In this document: piece by piece, positions 36,409 through 46,092 of the stretch
How positions within the stretch are numbered: position 1 is the first letter of the stretch
Layout: every line of letters starts with the position of its first letter
Assembly: GCF_019345525.1 (NCBI RefSeq)
Contig: NZ_JAHKRA010000003.1
Coordinates: forward strand, 202,910 to 266,909
Source: Flavobacterium sp. NKUCC04_CG
Lineage (GTDB): Bacteria; Bacteroidota; Bacteroidia; Flavobacteriales; Flavobacteriaceae
Direction of reading: 5' to 3'
Length of the DNA: 64,000 nt
The notes under the pieces: generated by a model
What the model saw: only the letters and a program-made list of their open reading frames with translations
Told to the model about the DNA's origin: nothing
Database searches by the model: none
Program-made: the position numbers and the translations under genes

Positions 36409-37074
36409 ATGAAAAATATCCTCCTGATGATTATTTTACTTTTATCCTTTTCACTAAATGCACAAACACTAGAGGTGATCTATAGAGAAACCCATAAGCT
36501 AGACAAGTATAAAGACGATGCTTATGCTGACTTAATTCAAAAAAAGCTCCGAGCTATGGACTCCGAGATGAAACTATCAATACAGGCCACTGAAAGTCTA
36601 TATAGCTTAACCACAGCCACAGACAACTCTAAAACCAACAGCGTTTATAAAAATTTCGCGACCAGATTGATGATTTCACAAGAAAGTATACTTGAACGTA
36701 ACTTCCTCATTGAGGACGCCATAGGAAAACCCAAATGGATTCTTTCAAGCGAAGAAAAAGAAATCTGTGGTATAAAATGCAGCAAAGCAGAAAATCAACG
36801 CGGTGAAATTGCCTGGTTTTCAAAGGATATTCCCATAGGTGATGGCCCTTATATCTATTATGGTTTACCGGGTTTGATATTAGAAATAGAGAATGATGTT
36901 AAAACCATAACAGCTGAAAAGATTATAACCGCAGTCCAGGAAGACCACAAAATCAAAGCCCCATCAGGAAGTAAAAAAGTTAGCCGGGAAGAATTTACTA
37001 AAATCCAAAAACAAAAACTCAGCGAAATGGGTGCTGACGGAAACAGTGGTGGTGTTAGAATCATAAAAATGTAG
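36409..37074 (+). CDS. GLPGLI family exported protein
   Basis: A 221-residue protein with signal peptide (MKNILLMIILLLSFSLNAQ). The family signature is in DGPYIYYGLPGLILEI, preceded by EIAWFSKDIPIGDGPY. It is shorter than the two GLPGLI proteins at 20-22 kb and contains two cysteines (EICGIKCSKAE) that could form a disulfide. Followed after 3 bases by the receptor gene, so tightly coupled. Confidence 0.9.
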   Translation: MKNILLMIILLLSFSLNAQTLEVIYRETHKLDKYKDDAYADLIQKKLRAMDSEMKLSIQATESLYSLTTATDNSKTNSVYKNFATRLMISQESILERNFLIEDAIGKPKWILSSEEKEICGIKCSKAENQRGEIAWFSKDIPIGDGPYIYYGLPGLILEIENDVKTITAEKIITAVQEDHKIKAPSGSKKVSREEFTKIQKQKLSEMGADGNSGGVRIIKM

Positions 37075-37077
37075 TCT

Positions 37078-39726
37078 ATGATTCGACTCCTTCCCTTGTT
37101 TCTATTGACGTTCTTTTCTACTATGACGCAAGCACAATTTCACCTTAGTGGCATCGTTACCGATGAAAAAAAAAAACCTTTGGCTTTTGCTACAGTTACC
37201 CTATTGCAACAAAAAGATTCGACTATGATTGCCTATGACTCAACAAATGAAAAAGGGGAGTATCATCTAAATACAAAAAGTGCAGAAAAAGTTATACTTC
37301 AGGTAAATTATATCGGGTATCAAACGGCATCTCACAATCTTGATTTAGAAACGGACAACAAGGTAATCATTCCTGTAATTTTAAAAGAAGGTGGCAACAT
37401 ACTTGACGAAATTCTAATTAAAGCCCGAGATACAGGTATTACATTTTCAAAAGACACCATCAAATACCATGTAAAAAAATTTATTGATGGCACAGAATCC
37501 AATTTAGGGGATGTATTGGACAAACTACCCGGAATAGAAGTAGATGACAAAGGCAGTGTAAAATCCGGTGGAAAGCAGGTTGAAAAAATCTTGCTTAACG
37601 GCCAAAATTATTATGGAGGCAACGCACAAATCGCCACTCAAAATATTCCTGCAGAAGCTGTTGAAAATGTAGAAGTTCTGAACAACTACAGTGAATACTC
37701 CCTACTAAAAGGGTTTCAATCTAGAGAGCAAACCGTTATTAATGTCAATCTAGATAAAAAATGGAGCGACAAATTATCCGGCGAAATGGCTTTAGAAGGA
37801 GGTTTTAACGAGGTGTATAATACCAAATTAAATCTAATGTCGATGCAATCCAAATTTATGATTTCCCTAATAAGTTCCCAAAACAATTTAGGTAATCCCG
37901 TATTTAGCATCGAAGAATATTTTAAATTACAAGGAGGGGTCGCCTCGGTAATGTCTTCTACCAATAATATAATTAGTTTAACCGATGATGAAAGGCAATT
38001 GCTACAACCCAATAGAAATGCCCTTAAAAGAGCTAACGGACTTAGTGCACTAAGCCTAAACTACCAACCTAAAAATTACTTTAAAATCAACACCTATTTA
38101 CTGTATAACAACGACAAAAATCAAACCTTAAATTCCAACGAATACTTATTTCCAAATCAGCTAAGCACAGCAGAAGAAGCTAGTAGAAGGACCAAAAACG
38201 ATTTATTTAGTGCTTTTTTAAAGATAAACTACGACAAAATTAAAAACACCTCACTTGTTTATAACGGTACTATATCCAACATCTATTACAATCAAGAAAA
38301 CAACATAGGACTTACCCACTTCTCTAGTTTGGATAACTTCTATGAACACACTCGAAGAAGACCTATAAAAACCAAAAACATCGTATCAGCCATTACGAAA
38401 ATAGATGAAAATGTATTCATCTCTGAATTCAATTTTGATTACCAAAACACACTGAATGATTATGACTTACATTACGATTCCCTCTACATCAAACCATTTC
38501 CCACAACCCTAGGAGACATCAATCATTTAAGACAAAGTACCGATCGAAAAGCAATCAATACTGGCTTGGCATTCACATTTCTATATCATTTAAACGATAA
38601 AAATTTTGTTGATGCTAAAATATATAACCGATTTAGTCATAACGTTTTCAACGCTGCTTTAGAACAAACACCTTTAGCACCAAAACTAATAAACGACAAT
38701 TACTTACACAGTAATACCTACGGAGTTAATCTAAGCTGGAACAAAAACAAAGGATTTTTCCGATTCAAAGGAGGTGCTTCTTTTGATTATTTCCATTTTC
38801 GAGGAGGTAGAGAATCGTCATTAAAAAAAGTATTTATAGTCAATCCAACAACAAAACTTACGCTCTTATTTAATGAACGTCATAGCCTTAGTCTAGATTA
38901 CAAACAAAGTATTGAAACCACCAGTCCCAGTTTATTTGTAGATAATCCCATTGTAGAAAACTTCAGAACTATAAATAGCCCTAATTTATTCGATCGGACT
39001 TACAATATCCAAAGGGAATTGAAAATGAGCTACTTTTTCTTTGAAAGTTTTTCGAATATATCGGTTGTAGCTGTCGGTATGTATAACAACTACAAACATC
39101 AAAACACAAGAAACATCTTTCGAGACCAGCTTACAACCTCTTATGAGCTTATGGAATCACCTCAAACAGAGCGCTTATTGTTTAATACGTCACTAACCAA
39201 AGGTCTTAATTTCATACCCTGGGATGTAGAATTTAGAGGTAATTATACGAAATTAAACTTCTACAACTATTTAAATAATCGACAAAACGAACAAATAACG
39301 GAACAGTCAACTACAAGACTACTGTTGAAAACTAAATACAAAACAAAAATAAATACCGAATTATTCTATAATCTAACCTATAATAAAAGTCAGTCTGGAA
39401 TAAATAAGCCTTTCTACCAAAGCACTAAAAGTATAGGAACCAAACTCATTTATAGCATAAATAAAAATATCTTGTTGGACTTAAACTATGAATATAAATC
39501 CAATCTATTATCGCTTTACGACGACAAAAACACCTTTAATATTGTTTCAGCGAAATTATCGTATAAGATCAACAAGCACTTTGAATTATCCCTAATTGGC
39601 GACAATCTACTAAATATGAAAAATCTAAATTGGTCATCAATCAGTTATCGAGAAGATTATATCATTAAAAACAACTTCGCGCAAATTCCAGGTTATGCCC
39701 TTTTGGGAATTAAATATAAGCTTTAG
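37078..39726 (+). CDS. TonB-dependent-receptor-like outer-membrane barrel, partner of GLPGLI protein
   Basis: An 882-residue outer-membrane protein: signal peptide (ending MTQAQ), CarboxypepD_reg-like domain (FHLSGIVTDEKKKPLAFATVTLLQQKDS, about 20-110), plug-like segment (LGDVLDKLPGIEVDDKGSVKSGGKQVEKILLNGQNYYGG), then a long barrel ending GIKYKL. It has the same layout as the protein at 17429-20095, but the sequence is strongly diverged. No TonB box is obvious. The 3-base gap from the GLPGLI gene suggests a functional pair at the outer membrane. Confidence 0.85.
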   Translation: MIRLLPLFLLTFFSTMTQAQFHLSGIVTDEKKKPLAFATVTLLQQKDSTMIAYDSTNEKGEYHLNTKSAEKVILQVNYIGYQTASHNLDLETDNKVIIPVILKEGGNILDEILIKARDTGITFSKDTIKYHVKKFIDGTESNLGDVLDKLPGIEVDDKGSVKSGGKQVEKILLNGQNYYGGNAQIATQNIPAEAVENVEVLNNYSEYSLLKGFQSREQTVINVNLDKKWSDKLSGEMALEGGFNEVYNTKLNLMSMQSKFMISLISSQNNLGNPVFSIEEYFKLQGGVASVMSSTNNIISLTDDERQLLQPNRNALKRANGLSALSLNYQPKNYFKINTYLLYNNDKNQTLNSNEYLFPNQLSTAEEASRRTKNDLFSAFLKINYDKIKNTSLVYNGTISNIYYNQENNIGLTHFSSLDNFYEHTRRRPIKTKNIVSAITKIDENVFISEFNFDYQNTLNDYDLHYDSLYIKPFPTTLGDINHLRQSTDRKAINTGLAFTFLYHLNDKNFVDAKIYNRFSHNVFNAALEQTPLAPKLINDNYLHSNTYGVNLSWNKNKGFFRFKGGASFDYFHFRGGRESSLKKVFIVNPTTKLTLLFNERHSLSLDYKQSIETTSPSLFVDNPIVENFRTINSPNLFDRTYNIQRELKMSYFFFESFSNISVVAVGMYNNYKHQNTRNIFRDQLTTSYELMESPQTERLLFNTSLTKGLNFIPWDVEFRGNYTKLNFYNYLNNRQNEQITEQSTTRLLLKTKYKTKINTELFYNLTYNKSQSGINKPFYQSTKSIGTKLIYSINKNILLDLNYEYKSNLLSLYDDKNTFNIVSAKLSYKINKHFELSLIGDNLLNMKNLNWSSISYREDYIIKNNFAQIPGYALLGIKYKL

Positions 39727-39785
39727 GTCTTTATTAGTAACAGCACCTAGATCCAAAGACCAAATAGCGCTACTTCTTAATTCAA

Positions 39786-40973
39786 CTAAAAAGTATCCCC
39801 AGCTCCTCCTCCACTAAATCCTCCTCCTCCGAATTTCATCGGAGCTTCTTGAGTTGCTTCGGGTTTTAATCCCAATTGTGCCGCAACAATTAAGGCTTCT
39901 GCATCCATAAAAGAGCTATCGTCATTTAATAAATCGGGTTCAAAGGTCAATCCTGTTGTTTTGTATTTTAATCGTTTTATCAGGCCCAGACTGAGTCCAA
40001 AAAGAACAGCTCCCCCTAGGGTTAGCCACCAGTCCGTAGTTAAAAAATTACTAAAGCACATCAGTGTATAAAAAGAAAAAAACAGGCAAAGTCCTCCTAT
40101 CCACAACCATCCTTTATCCTTTGTTTTTACAGCGTAAAAAAGATAGATTATCGGCACCAGAAAACTAAAAAACCAATAGAAATAGTCTAAAAAACCCATA
40201 TATACCTCAGCAATATCCCAGTCAAAACTATAGAAATGATAAGAAAAATAGCTCAATGCCAACAGATTACCTGATAGGTAAAACAATACATAACTGTAAT
40301 AGATAACCAGTTGAATGATGTGGGTGTAAATTGGATTCGCAAATCGTTTTCTTAACAGCGTAAACCCAAGTCCTAATAAGGCGGCAAACAACATTATAAT
40401 AAAGGGTGTTATGCCTATGTTTTTTTCCACGAACCAGTAGCCTACGACAGCAGTGAGGGCAATACAAGCGCCCAAAGCAGACAATAGGTTTAGATATCGA
40501 ATAGCACAAAAAGCCATCACCGCCCCGAATCCCAAAATAAAAAGCCAATCTAACCAGTTTTGTGACAGATCCATCTCGTCCAAAAGAATGTATAGACATA
40601 CAGCCAAAGCCAACTGCCCACTAAGCAAAAACGCATCGTCCAAACCGTATCCAAAATAATTCTTAGTCTGAATCATCCATTCCAGTCCTCCTATACAAAT
40701 TAAGCTGAATAAAAAAGCCATCCAGCCCACACCATGCATCGACATCATCGAATAAGAAAAAAGGGTGAGTACGCCTGCAATAGAAGCACACAATACCAAT
40801 CCAACCAAAAACAATCCGATTCGAATTAAAAAACTCTTTTGAGTTTTGAGTACCGGCAATTGGCTTTCAATAATCCGAAACTGATCGGTATTAATAAAAC
40901 CTCCTGCTCTTAAATTTTGAGCTTCTTCCAATAAAAATGTCTGCTCTAACAGCGTTTTATTATATGCGTTCAT
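39786..40973 (-). CDS. Multi-pass membrane protein with Gly-rich tail, DUF2157/DUF4401-like region
   Basis: A 395-residue integral membrane protein with about ten hydrophobic helices between residues 47 and 330, after a soluble N-terminal helical region (LRAGGFINTDQFRIIESQLPVLK). The C-terminus ends in a Gly-rich tail GGGGFSGGGAGDTF, resembling the tails of TPM-domain and other envelope proteins. It overlaps the upstream partner gene by 14 bases, so the two are translated together. Function unknown. Confidence 0.7.
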   Translation of the reverse strand: MNAYNKTLLEQTFLLEEAQNLRAGGFINTDQFRIIESQLPVLKTQKSFLIRIGLFLVGLVLCASIAGVLTLFSYSMMSMHGVGWMAFLFSLICIGGLEWMIQTKNYFGYGLDDAFLLSGQLALAVCLYILLDEMDLSQNWLDWLFILGFGAVMAFCAIRYLNLLSALGACIALTAVVGYWFVEKNIGITPFIIMLFAALLGLGFTLLRKRFANPIYTHIIQLVIYYSYVLFYLSGNLLALSYFSYHFYSFDWDIAEVYMGFLDYFYWFFSFLVPIIYLFYAVKTKDKGWLWIGGLCLFFSFYTLMCFSNFLTTDWWLTLGGAVLFGLSLGLIKRLKYKTTGLTFEPDLLNDDSSFMDAEALIVAAQLGLKPEATQEAPMKFGGGGFSGGGAGDTF

Positions 40974-41958
40974 CAGCTATTTTTTTATTAAAATTCTTAA
41001 TCAATCTGACAAATAAAACAATTAAACCTATAATATAAAATGGTGAAATCATCAGCAAACTTTCAAAACTGTCCATAAAAATATCCGATGATTCGATAAC
41101 TCGAACGGTAAAAACAGTAAAACCAATATAGGCATATAAAACAGTGAATACCAACAAAGTAATCGACGCATTTTTATAAGATTCCCTATAAAAATAATAA
41201 GAGGAAGCGATGAGAGGAATTATATACCAAAGTCCCTGTTCTTTAAACAAATTACTCAATAAAGCCAAACTGATAAGATGTAAGGCAAAAGTCAAATACA
41301 CAAAATTAAAGTGTCTTTTTAAATCCACTTTAGAGGCATATAAAGTCCAAAAAACCAAAAGAATTCCCAACAATATTGCGGAGTAACTCAGGCTAGTATT
41401 GTCGTAAAAATCATTGTGTATTAGGGCTTGCGGCGATATAGTTAACCCCACATAGGCTGCCAATCCGGTTATACCAATAGTCAACGCACTTTTATTATCA
41501 AAATAATAAGCCGTTGCAATACTGAGAAAGGTAGGTAGCAAAGTAGCCAATCCGTAATGCGTTCCAAAAGTATGGTACTGGAATTGTAGGTAACCTATAA
41601 AAATGCACAGCAGGGAAATTCCTGCCAACACCACATAATCGTAAACTGAATTTTCAAAAACCGTTTCAGTACGCTTAAAACCAGAGCTGTTTTTAAAAGC
41701 AAAATAAAAACAAACCGCCGTGATAATCAGCAATAAAGCCAAAACCGACATATGCCCTATAGTGTCGATATTTTGATAGATCAGCATACCGAAGCCCGCA
41801 GTAAAAAGCAAAACAGCAACGTAAAGCAAGGTCTTCAACTCATTTCTAACCGAAAAGATGTTTTGTTTGCGATAGGCTTCAATCCGATCAAATTGAGTAG
41901 CCGTAAGCAATTGTTTATCCAACAACTTTTTAGTGTAGGCGTTTTGATGGTTCTTCAT
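40960..41958 (-). CDS. DUF2157-like multi-pass membrane protein
   Basis: A 332-residue integral membrane protein with a short cytoplasmic N-terminus (YTKKLLDKQLLTATQFDRIEAYRKQ, the DUF2157-like start), about ten transmembrane helices and a basic tail. It shares layout with its downstream partner, suggesting a pair of paralogues forming one complex. No transport motif is seen; role unknown. Confidence 0.75.
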   Translation of the reverse strand: MKNHQNAYTKKLLDKQLLTATQFDRIEAYRKQNIFSVRNELKTLLYVAVLLFTAGFGMLIYQNIDTIGHMSVLALLLIITAVCFYFAFKNSSGFKRTETVFENSVYDYVVLAGISLLCIFIGYLQFQYHTFGTHYGLATLLPTFLSIATAYYFDNKSALTIGITGLAAYVGLTISPQALIHNDFYDNTSLSYSAILLGILLVFWTLYASKVDLKRHFNFVYLTFALHLISLALLSNLFKEQGLWYIIPLIASSYYFYRESYKNASITLLVFTVLYAYIGFTVFTVRVIESSDIFMDSFESLLMISPFYIIGLIVLFVRLIKNFNKKIADERI

Positions 41959-42097
41959 AGTGATTGTAAATATAAATCAAATGTAACCTTTTATTCCCAA
42001 AGCCTAGATAACAGCTAATTTTTGTAGCTTCTCCTATACAAACACCCCCTTCTTAACTAATATAGTAAAAATAACACTATTCTCATAGCTTTTTCTA

Positions 42098-42135
42098 AAA
42101 AAAGGCCCAATCGATAGCTCAACTGGACCTTTTTT
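42098..42135 (-). terminator. Terminator of the aldo-keto reductase gene
   Basis: 12-bp stem (42098-42109 / 42124-42135) with one position that pairs G-U only in minus-strand RNA, T run following on that strand. Confidence 0.65.
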
Positions 42136-42181
42136 ATATTCTTTATTAACTTATAATACACGCATATGGCGCCTGATTCAT

Positions 42182-43126
42182 CTATTCATCATAAACATTG
42201 GAATAGGTGTTACCAGGTACGTCAAAAAATTTGGCGTCCACATAGCGATAATGCTTGTCTAAAGCAGCTATTTTGCTTATCTCCTCAGCAGTCAGTACAC
42301 AATTAATGCTTTCCAAATTCTGTTTTAATCGGGCTGCATTAGTTGATTTGGGAATCACGGCTGTACCTCTTTGAACCTGCCAAGCAATTAAAACTTGAGC
42401 TGTAGTACATCCTTTATTTTTCGCTATTTCTGTAATGACCTCATTATTTAATAAACTGGGTTCATCGGCCTTTTTTAAACCAGCTGCCCGGTCACCCGAT
42501 CCCAAAGGAGAATAACCCGTTAACAATATCTTGTTTTCTTTGGCAAATTGTAAAAGCTCATTTTGCTGTAAGAATGGATGCAATTCGACCTGATTAACTT
42601 CGGGTTTTATCGTTGCTTTGCTTAACAAGTCCTTTAATTTTTTTATACTGAAATTGGAAACTCCAATGTGTTTTACAAGTCCAAGTTGTACTGCTTCTTC
42701 CATTTTCTTCCAAGTTTCAATTATGGGAACCTCTTCTAAGGAAAGAAAGTCTGCTGCGGACTGCGGTTGCACACCATGCTTAAAAGCCACAGGCCAATGA
42801 ATCAAATACAAGTCTAAATAATCCAACTGCAAATCGCTAAGCGTCTTTTTTAAAGCATCGAGAACATAAGCCGATTGATGCGAATCGTTCCATAATTTGC
42901 TGGTAATCCACAATTCCTCTCTTTTTACGACTCCCTCATCGAACAAGTCCGATAATGCCTGACCTATCTCAGCTTCATTTCCATAAACTGCCGCACAATC
43001 AATATGTCTATAGCCATTACTAATTGCCGTTTTAACGGCTTGTCCTACTTCACCCGGATTGGATTTCCACGTTCCCAACCCAATAGCAGGCATCAAATCA
43101 CCATTATTAAATTTTAATTGCTTCAT
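42182..43126 (-). CDS. Aldo-keto reductase
   Basis: A 314-residue NADPH-dependent (beta/alpha)8 oxidoreductase. The catalytic tetrad is complete: Asp43 and Tyr48 in HIDCAAVYGNEAEIG, Lys77 in WITSKLWNDSH, His110 in LIHWPVAF. The cofactor segment is VIPKSTNAARLKQN. It probably reduces aldehydes or ketones; its physiological substrate is not evident. Monocistronic. Confidence 0.95.
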   Translation of the reverse strand: MKQLKFNNGDLMPAIGLGTWKSNPGEVGQAVKTAISNGYRHIDCAAVYGNEAEIGQALSDLFDEGVVKREELWITSKLWNDSHQSAYVLDALKKTLSDLQLDYLDLYLIHWPVAFKHGVQPQSAADFLSLEEVPIIETWKKMEEAVQLGLVKHIGVSNFSIKKLKDLLSKATIKPEVNQVELHPFLQQNELLQFAKENKILLTGYSPLGSGDRAAGLKKADEPSLLNNEVITEIAKNKGCTTAQVLIAWQVQRGTAVIPKSTNAARLKQNLESINCVLTAEEISKIAALDKHYRYVDAKFFDVPGNTYSNVYDE

Positions 43127-43481
43127 TTTCTATATTAGGTTTTAAAAAAACATTCGTACTAATTTACGTAATAACTAGAAACGATCGTTATCATTTAAAT
43201 GATCCTTAACAATTAGTATACTTATATGTTTAGCTAAACGAATAAAAAGCGCGACATAAGGTAAAATAAAACTGATCTTAAACCTTAGACTACTAAATAC
43301 TTATTTAAAAAACACTATTATAAATGACACTTAAACTGTTCATTAGCACAAAATTATTGTTCGATACCGAACAGCTAATCATTAAAACAAAACACAATCA
43401 TTTGAAAATTAAACGCTTATAAAACATTGAATTCATGGCATAGAAATTTCATTTACATAGACAAACCTAATATTTGTGTTT
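43127..43481 (+). promoter_or_regulatory. Intergenic region upstream of receptor gene, with -7-like box at its end
   Basis: 355 AT-rich bases with no gene. AATATTTG (43469-43476) resembles the -7 element, only 5 bases before the ATG at 43482, which would make the message leaderless or nearly so. Otherwise the promoter lies further upstream and is not recognised. Confidence 0.35.
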
Positions 43482-45875
43482 ATGAAATGCTTTATTTTAC
43501 TTTTTAATTTGATTATAATTAGCGGTTCAACAGTGCTCAATGCACAAAATCAAGTATATGGTAAACTTCAAGATTCACAACAGCAACCCATAGATTTTGG
43601 AGAAGTTCGCCTCACACTTAAAGGATCTGAAGACCCCATTCAGACGTATTCCGATACTTTAGGTTATTTCGTTTTTAATCAGCTGCCTACTGGACTATAC
43701 ACTTTTCAAGTATTACATTGGGGCAATCTAGAACACGAACAGGAACTTTATATAGATACGAATATGGATTTAGGTCTTTTTAGCCTCAATAGCAGTTCTC
43801 AACTTTCGGAGATTGTAATCGAAGGCAAGAAAAAGGTTTTTGAAACCAAAATCGACCGTACTGTTTTTAACGTAGAGAACTCTATCATAGCGTCTGGAGG
43901 CGATGCCCTAGAAGCTATCAAAGCAACACCGGGCATTATAGTAACCAACGACGACATTAAAATTATAGGTAAAACCAGTATATCGGTAATGATTGACGAC
44001 AAAATCGTTCAACTCAGCGGGGAAGACCTAAACAATTATCTAAAAACCCTATCAGCCGACAACATCCAAAAAATCGAAGTAATAACTACTCCTCCGGCAA
44101 AGTATGATGCACAAGGAAATAGCGGTTTACTAAATATTGTACTCAAAACAAAAAGAGAAAATGCATGGAATAATTCGGTTCGATTAAATTACTTTCAAGC
44201 CACCGATGCATACTATAAATTTGGTGATACCTTTACTTACGCCAAAGATAAATTTAGCGCACAAGCCAGCATCGATTTGACTAAGGGAAAGACGCGCGGA
44301 ATTGAGCGTTTAAACAATTATTTTGCAGACGAAACCTGGGTAGCAGAAGATTTAGCTAAAAATGAAATGGATAACCTATCGGCAAAAATAGCTATGGATT
44401 ACCAGATCAGCCCAAAATCGCGATTAGGGGCACAATATATGCACGGTATTTACAAAAACACTTCCATTGAAGATATTACAAACACCAATTTGTACGATGC
44501 GAATCAACAGCCGTTTTCGCATATTTTGACCACAGGTGGCGCCGATCGAAAAGACTTGTTTGACAACCTCAACTTCAACTATGAATACAAGATGGATACC
44601 CTCGGCAAAAAGCTAACTACCAACCTTGATTATTTTGACAGTAATAAAAACAATTACCGTCCGTTTGAAAGCGAGCAAATATTTTTTCCAAATACCACTC
44701 CCTCTTCCTCGATGAAGGCCACGAGTAGCAGCAAAATGGATATTAAAATATACAGCGCTAAAGTAGATTTTGAGCATCCAACCAAATTCGCAAAACTAGA
44801 ATATGGGGCCAAAGCAAACTTTATCACTAATGCATCGGACTCCAGATACTATGACCGCATTACGGGTACAACGGTAGAAGACATTACTAAAAGCGATCAA
44901 TTTAACTATAAAGAAAACACCCAATCGCTTTATGTGAGCGGTTCAAAGGAATGGAATTCCAAATGGACCTCACAATTCGGCCTACGTATGGAAGCCACCC
45001 AAACACAAGGAAATTCCATCGCTATGAATAGAACGGACAAACGCGATTTTATCGATTTTTTTCCAACGGCCTATTTGCAATACAAACCCAATGATGACCA
45101 TGCTATTAACATCAACTACAGCAAACGGATTAACCGTCAGTCGTTTTGGGAACTCAATCCGTTTAGATGGTATGTAGATGCGTACAGCTATTCGGAAGGA
45201 AATCCATTTTTAAAACCATATAACACGCATAATGCAGAATTGTCTTATAGCTATAAAACCAATTGGGTAACTAAAATAGCCTTCTCTAAAACTTTGAATG
45301 GGTCAACACAAATTCAAAATATTGATGAGGAAACGAAACTTCGAACCTTTACACGCGAAAATTTTTATGATTTAGAGGCCTACAGCATCAGTCAAACCTA
45401 TACTTTTTCCAAATATAATTGGTGGCAAAGCGTTAATGTATTGACTGCTATGTATGCCAAAACATCTAATATAGATCCTTCTAAATCCATGCATAATATG
45501 CTCAACGACTCTGGTTTTTATTTTTCTACCAACAATTCATTTAAAATCAATACGAATTTATCCATGGAGTTAAACGGTTATTTTAGTTCTAAAACCAGTT
45601 ATCTGGTTTATCAAATTGACCCACAAGCCGATGTGAGTTTTGGTGCTAGTTATAAAATGATGGATGGGAATTTACGTTGGAATTTGAATGTAAGTGATAT
45701 TTTTAAAACCAGCGAATCAAAATTATACACTTCAACAACAACTACCAAAACCATGATTAACAACAGAAATCAAACTCGGGAACTTCGAATTGGTGTTACC
45801 TATAACTTTGGAAATAAAAACATCAAAAGCAAAAATACTACTACCGGTAATGAAGAGGAACGCAACAGGAGTTAA
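43482..45875 (+). CDS. Outer-membrane beta-barrel family protein, TonB-dependent-receptor-like
   Basis: A 797-residue protein: signal peptide (MKCFILLFNLIIISGSTVLNAQ), carboxypeptidase-regulatory-like domain (VYGKLQDSQQQPIDFGEVRL, about 22-100), plug-like domain (ALEAIKATPGIIVTNDDIKIIGKTSISVMIDDKIVQLSGEDL...DNIQKIEVITTPPAKYDAQGNSGLLNI), and a long barrel. The plug type (OMP_b-brl_3 group) differs from the two GLPGLI-linked receptors, and no GLPGLI gene is adjacent. The ATG at 43482 is preferred over GTG 43476 because it begins the signal peptide. Confidence 0.88.
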   Translation: MKCFILLFNLIIISGSTVLNAQNQVYGKLQDSQQQPIDFGEVRLTLKGSEDPIQTYSDTLGYFVFNQLPTGLYTFQVLHWGNLEHEQELYIDTNMDLGLFSLNSSSQLSEIVIEGKKKVFETKIDRTVFNVENSIIASGGDALEAIKATPGIIVTNDDIKIIGKTSISVMIDDKIVQLSGEDLNNYLKTLSADNIQKIEVITTPPAKYDAQGNSGLLNIVLKTKRENAWNNSVRLNYFQATDAYYKFGDTFTYAKDKFSAQASIDLTKGKTRGIERLNNYFADETWVAEDLAKNEMDNLSAKIAMDYQISPKSRLGAQYMHGIYKNTSIEDITNTNLYDANQQPFSHILTTGGADRKDLFDNLNFNYEYKMDTLGKKLTTNLDYFDSNKNNYRPFESEQIFFPNTTPSSSMKATSSSKMDIKIYSAKVDFEHPTKFAKLEYGAKANFITNASDSRYYDRITGTTVEDITKSDQFNYKENTQSLYVSGSKEWNSKWTSQFGLRMEATQTQGNSIAMNRTDKRDFIDFFPTAYLQYKPNDDHAININYSKRINRQSFWELNPFRWYVDAYSYSEGNPFLKPYNTHNAELSYSYKTNWVTKIAFSKTLNGSTQIQNIDEETKLRTFTRENFYDLEAYSISQTYTFSKYNWWQSVNVLTAMYAKTSNIDPSKSMHNMLNDSGFYFSTNNSFKINTNLSMELNGYFSSKTSYLVYQIDPQADVSFGASYKMMDGNLRWNLNVSDIFKTSESKLYTSTTTTKTMINNRNQTRELRIGVTYNFGNKNIKSKNTTTGNEEERNRS

Positions 45876-45995
45876 TCTTTTAGTGTTTCCAAACTCATAA
45901 TTACGCAGCCTATTATACCTGAACCTCAAATTAAAAACCTTATTTTTTTATTCCAAGGCTAACACCAGCTCCTTGGCAGTACAGGAAACGCATAA

Positions 45996-46032
45996 AAAAA
46001 GGGACGTCTCGAGTTACGAGACGTCCCTTTTT
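45996..46032. terminator. Bidirectional terminator
   Basis: Perfect 16-bp stem (45996-46011 / 46017-46032), 5-base loop, A and T runs at the feet. It lies between the convergent receptor gene and the helical-repeat gene. Confidence 0.88.
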
Positions 46033-46092
46033 ATCAATATTTCTTGCTTAGAGATAGATTGTTTTGTGTTTTTTAAAGTCAAAGCTCTTTAT

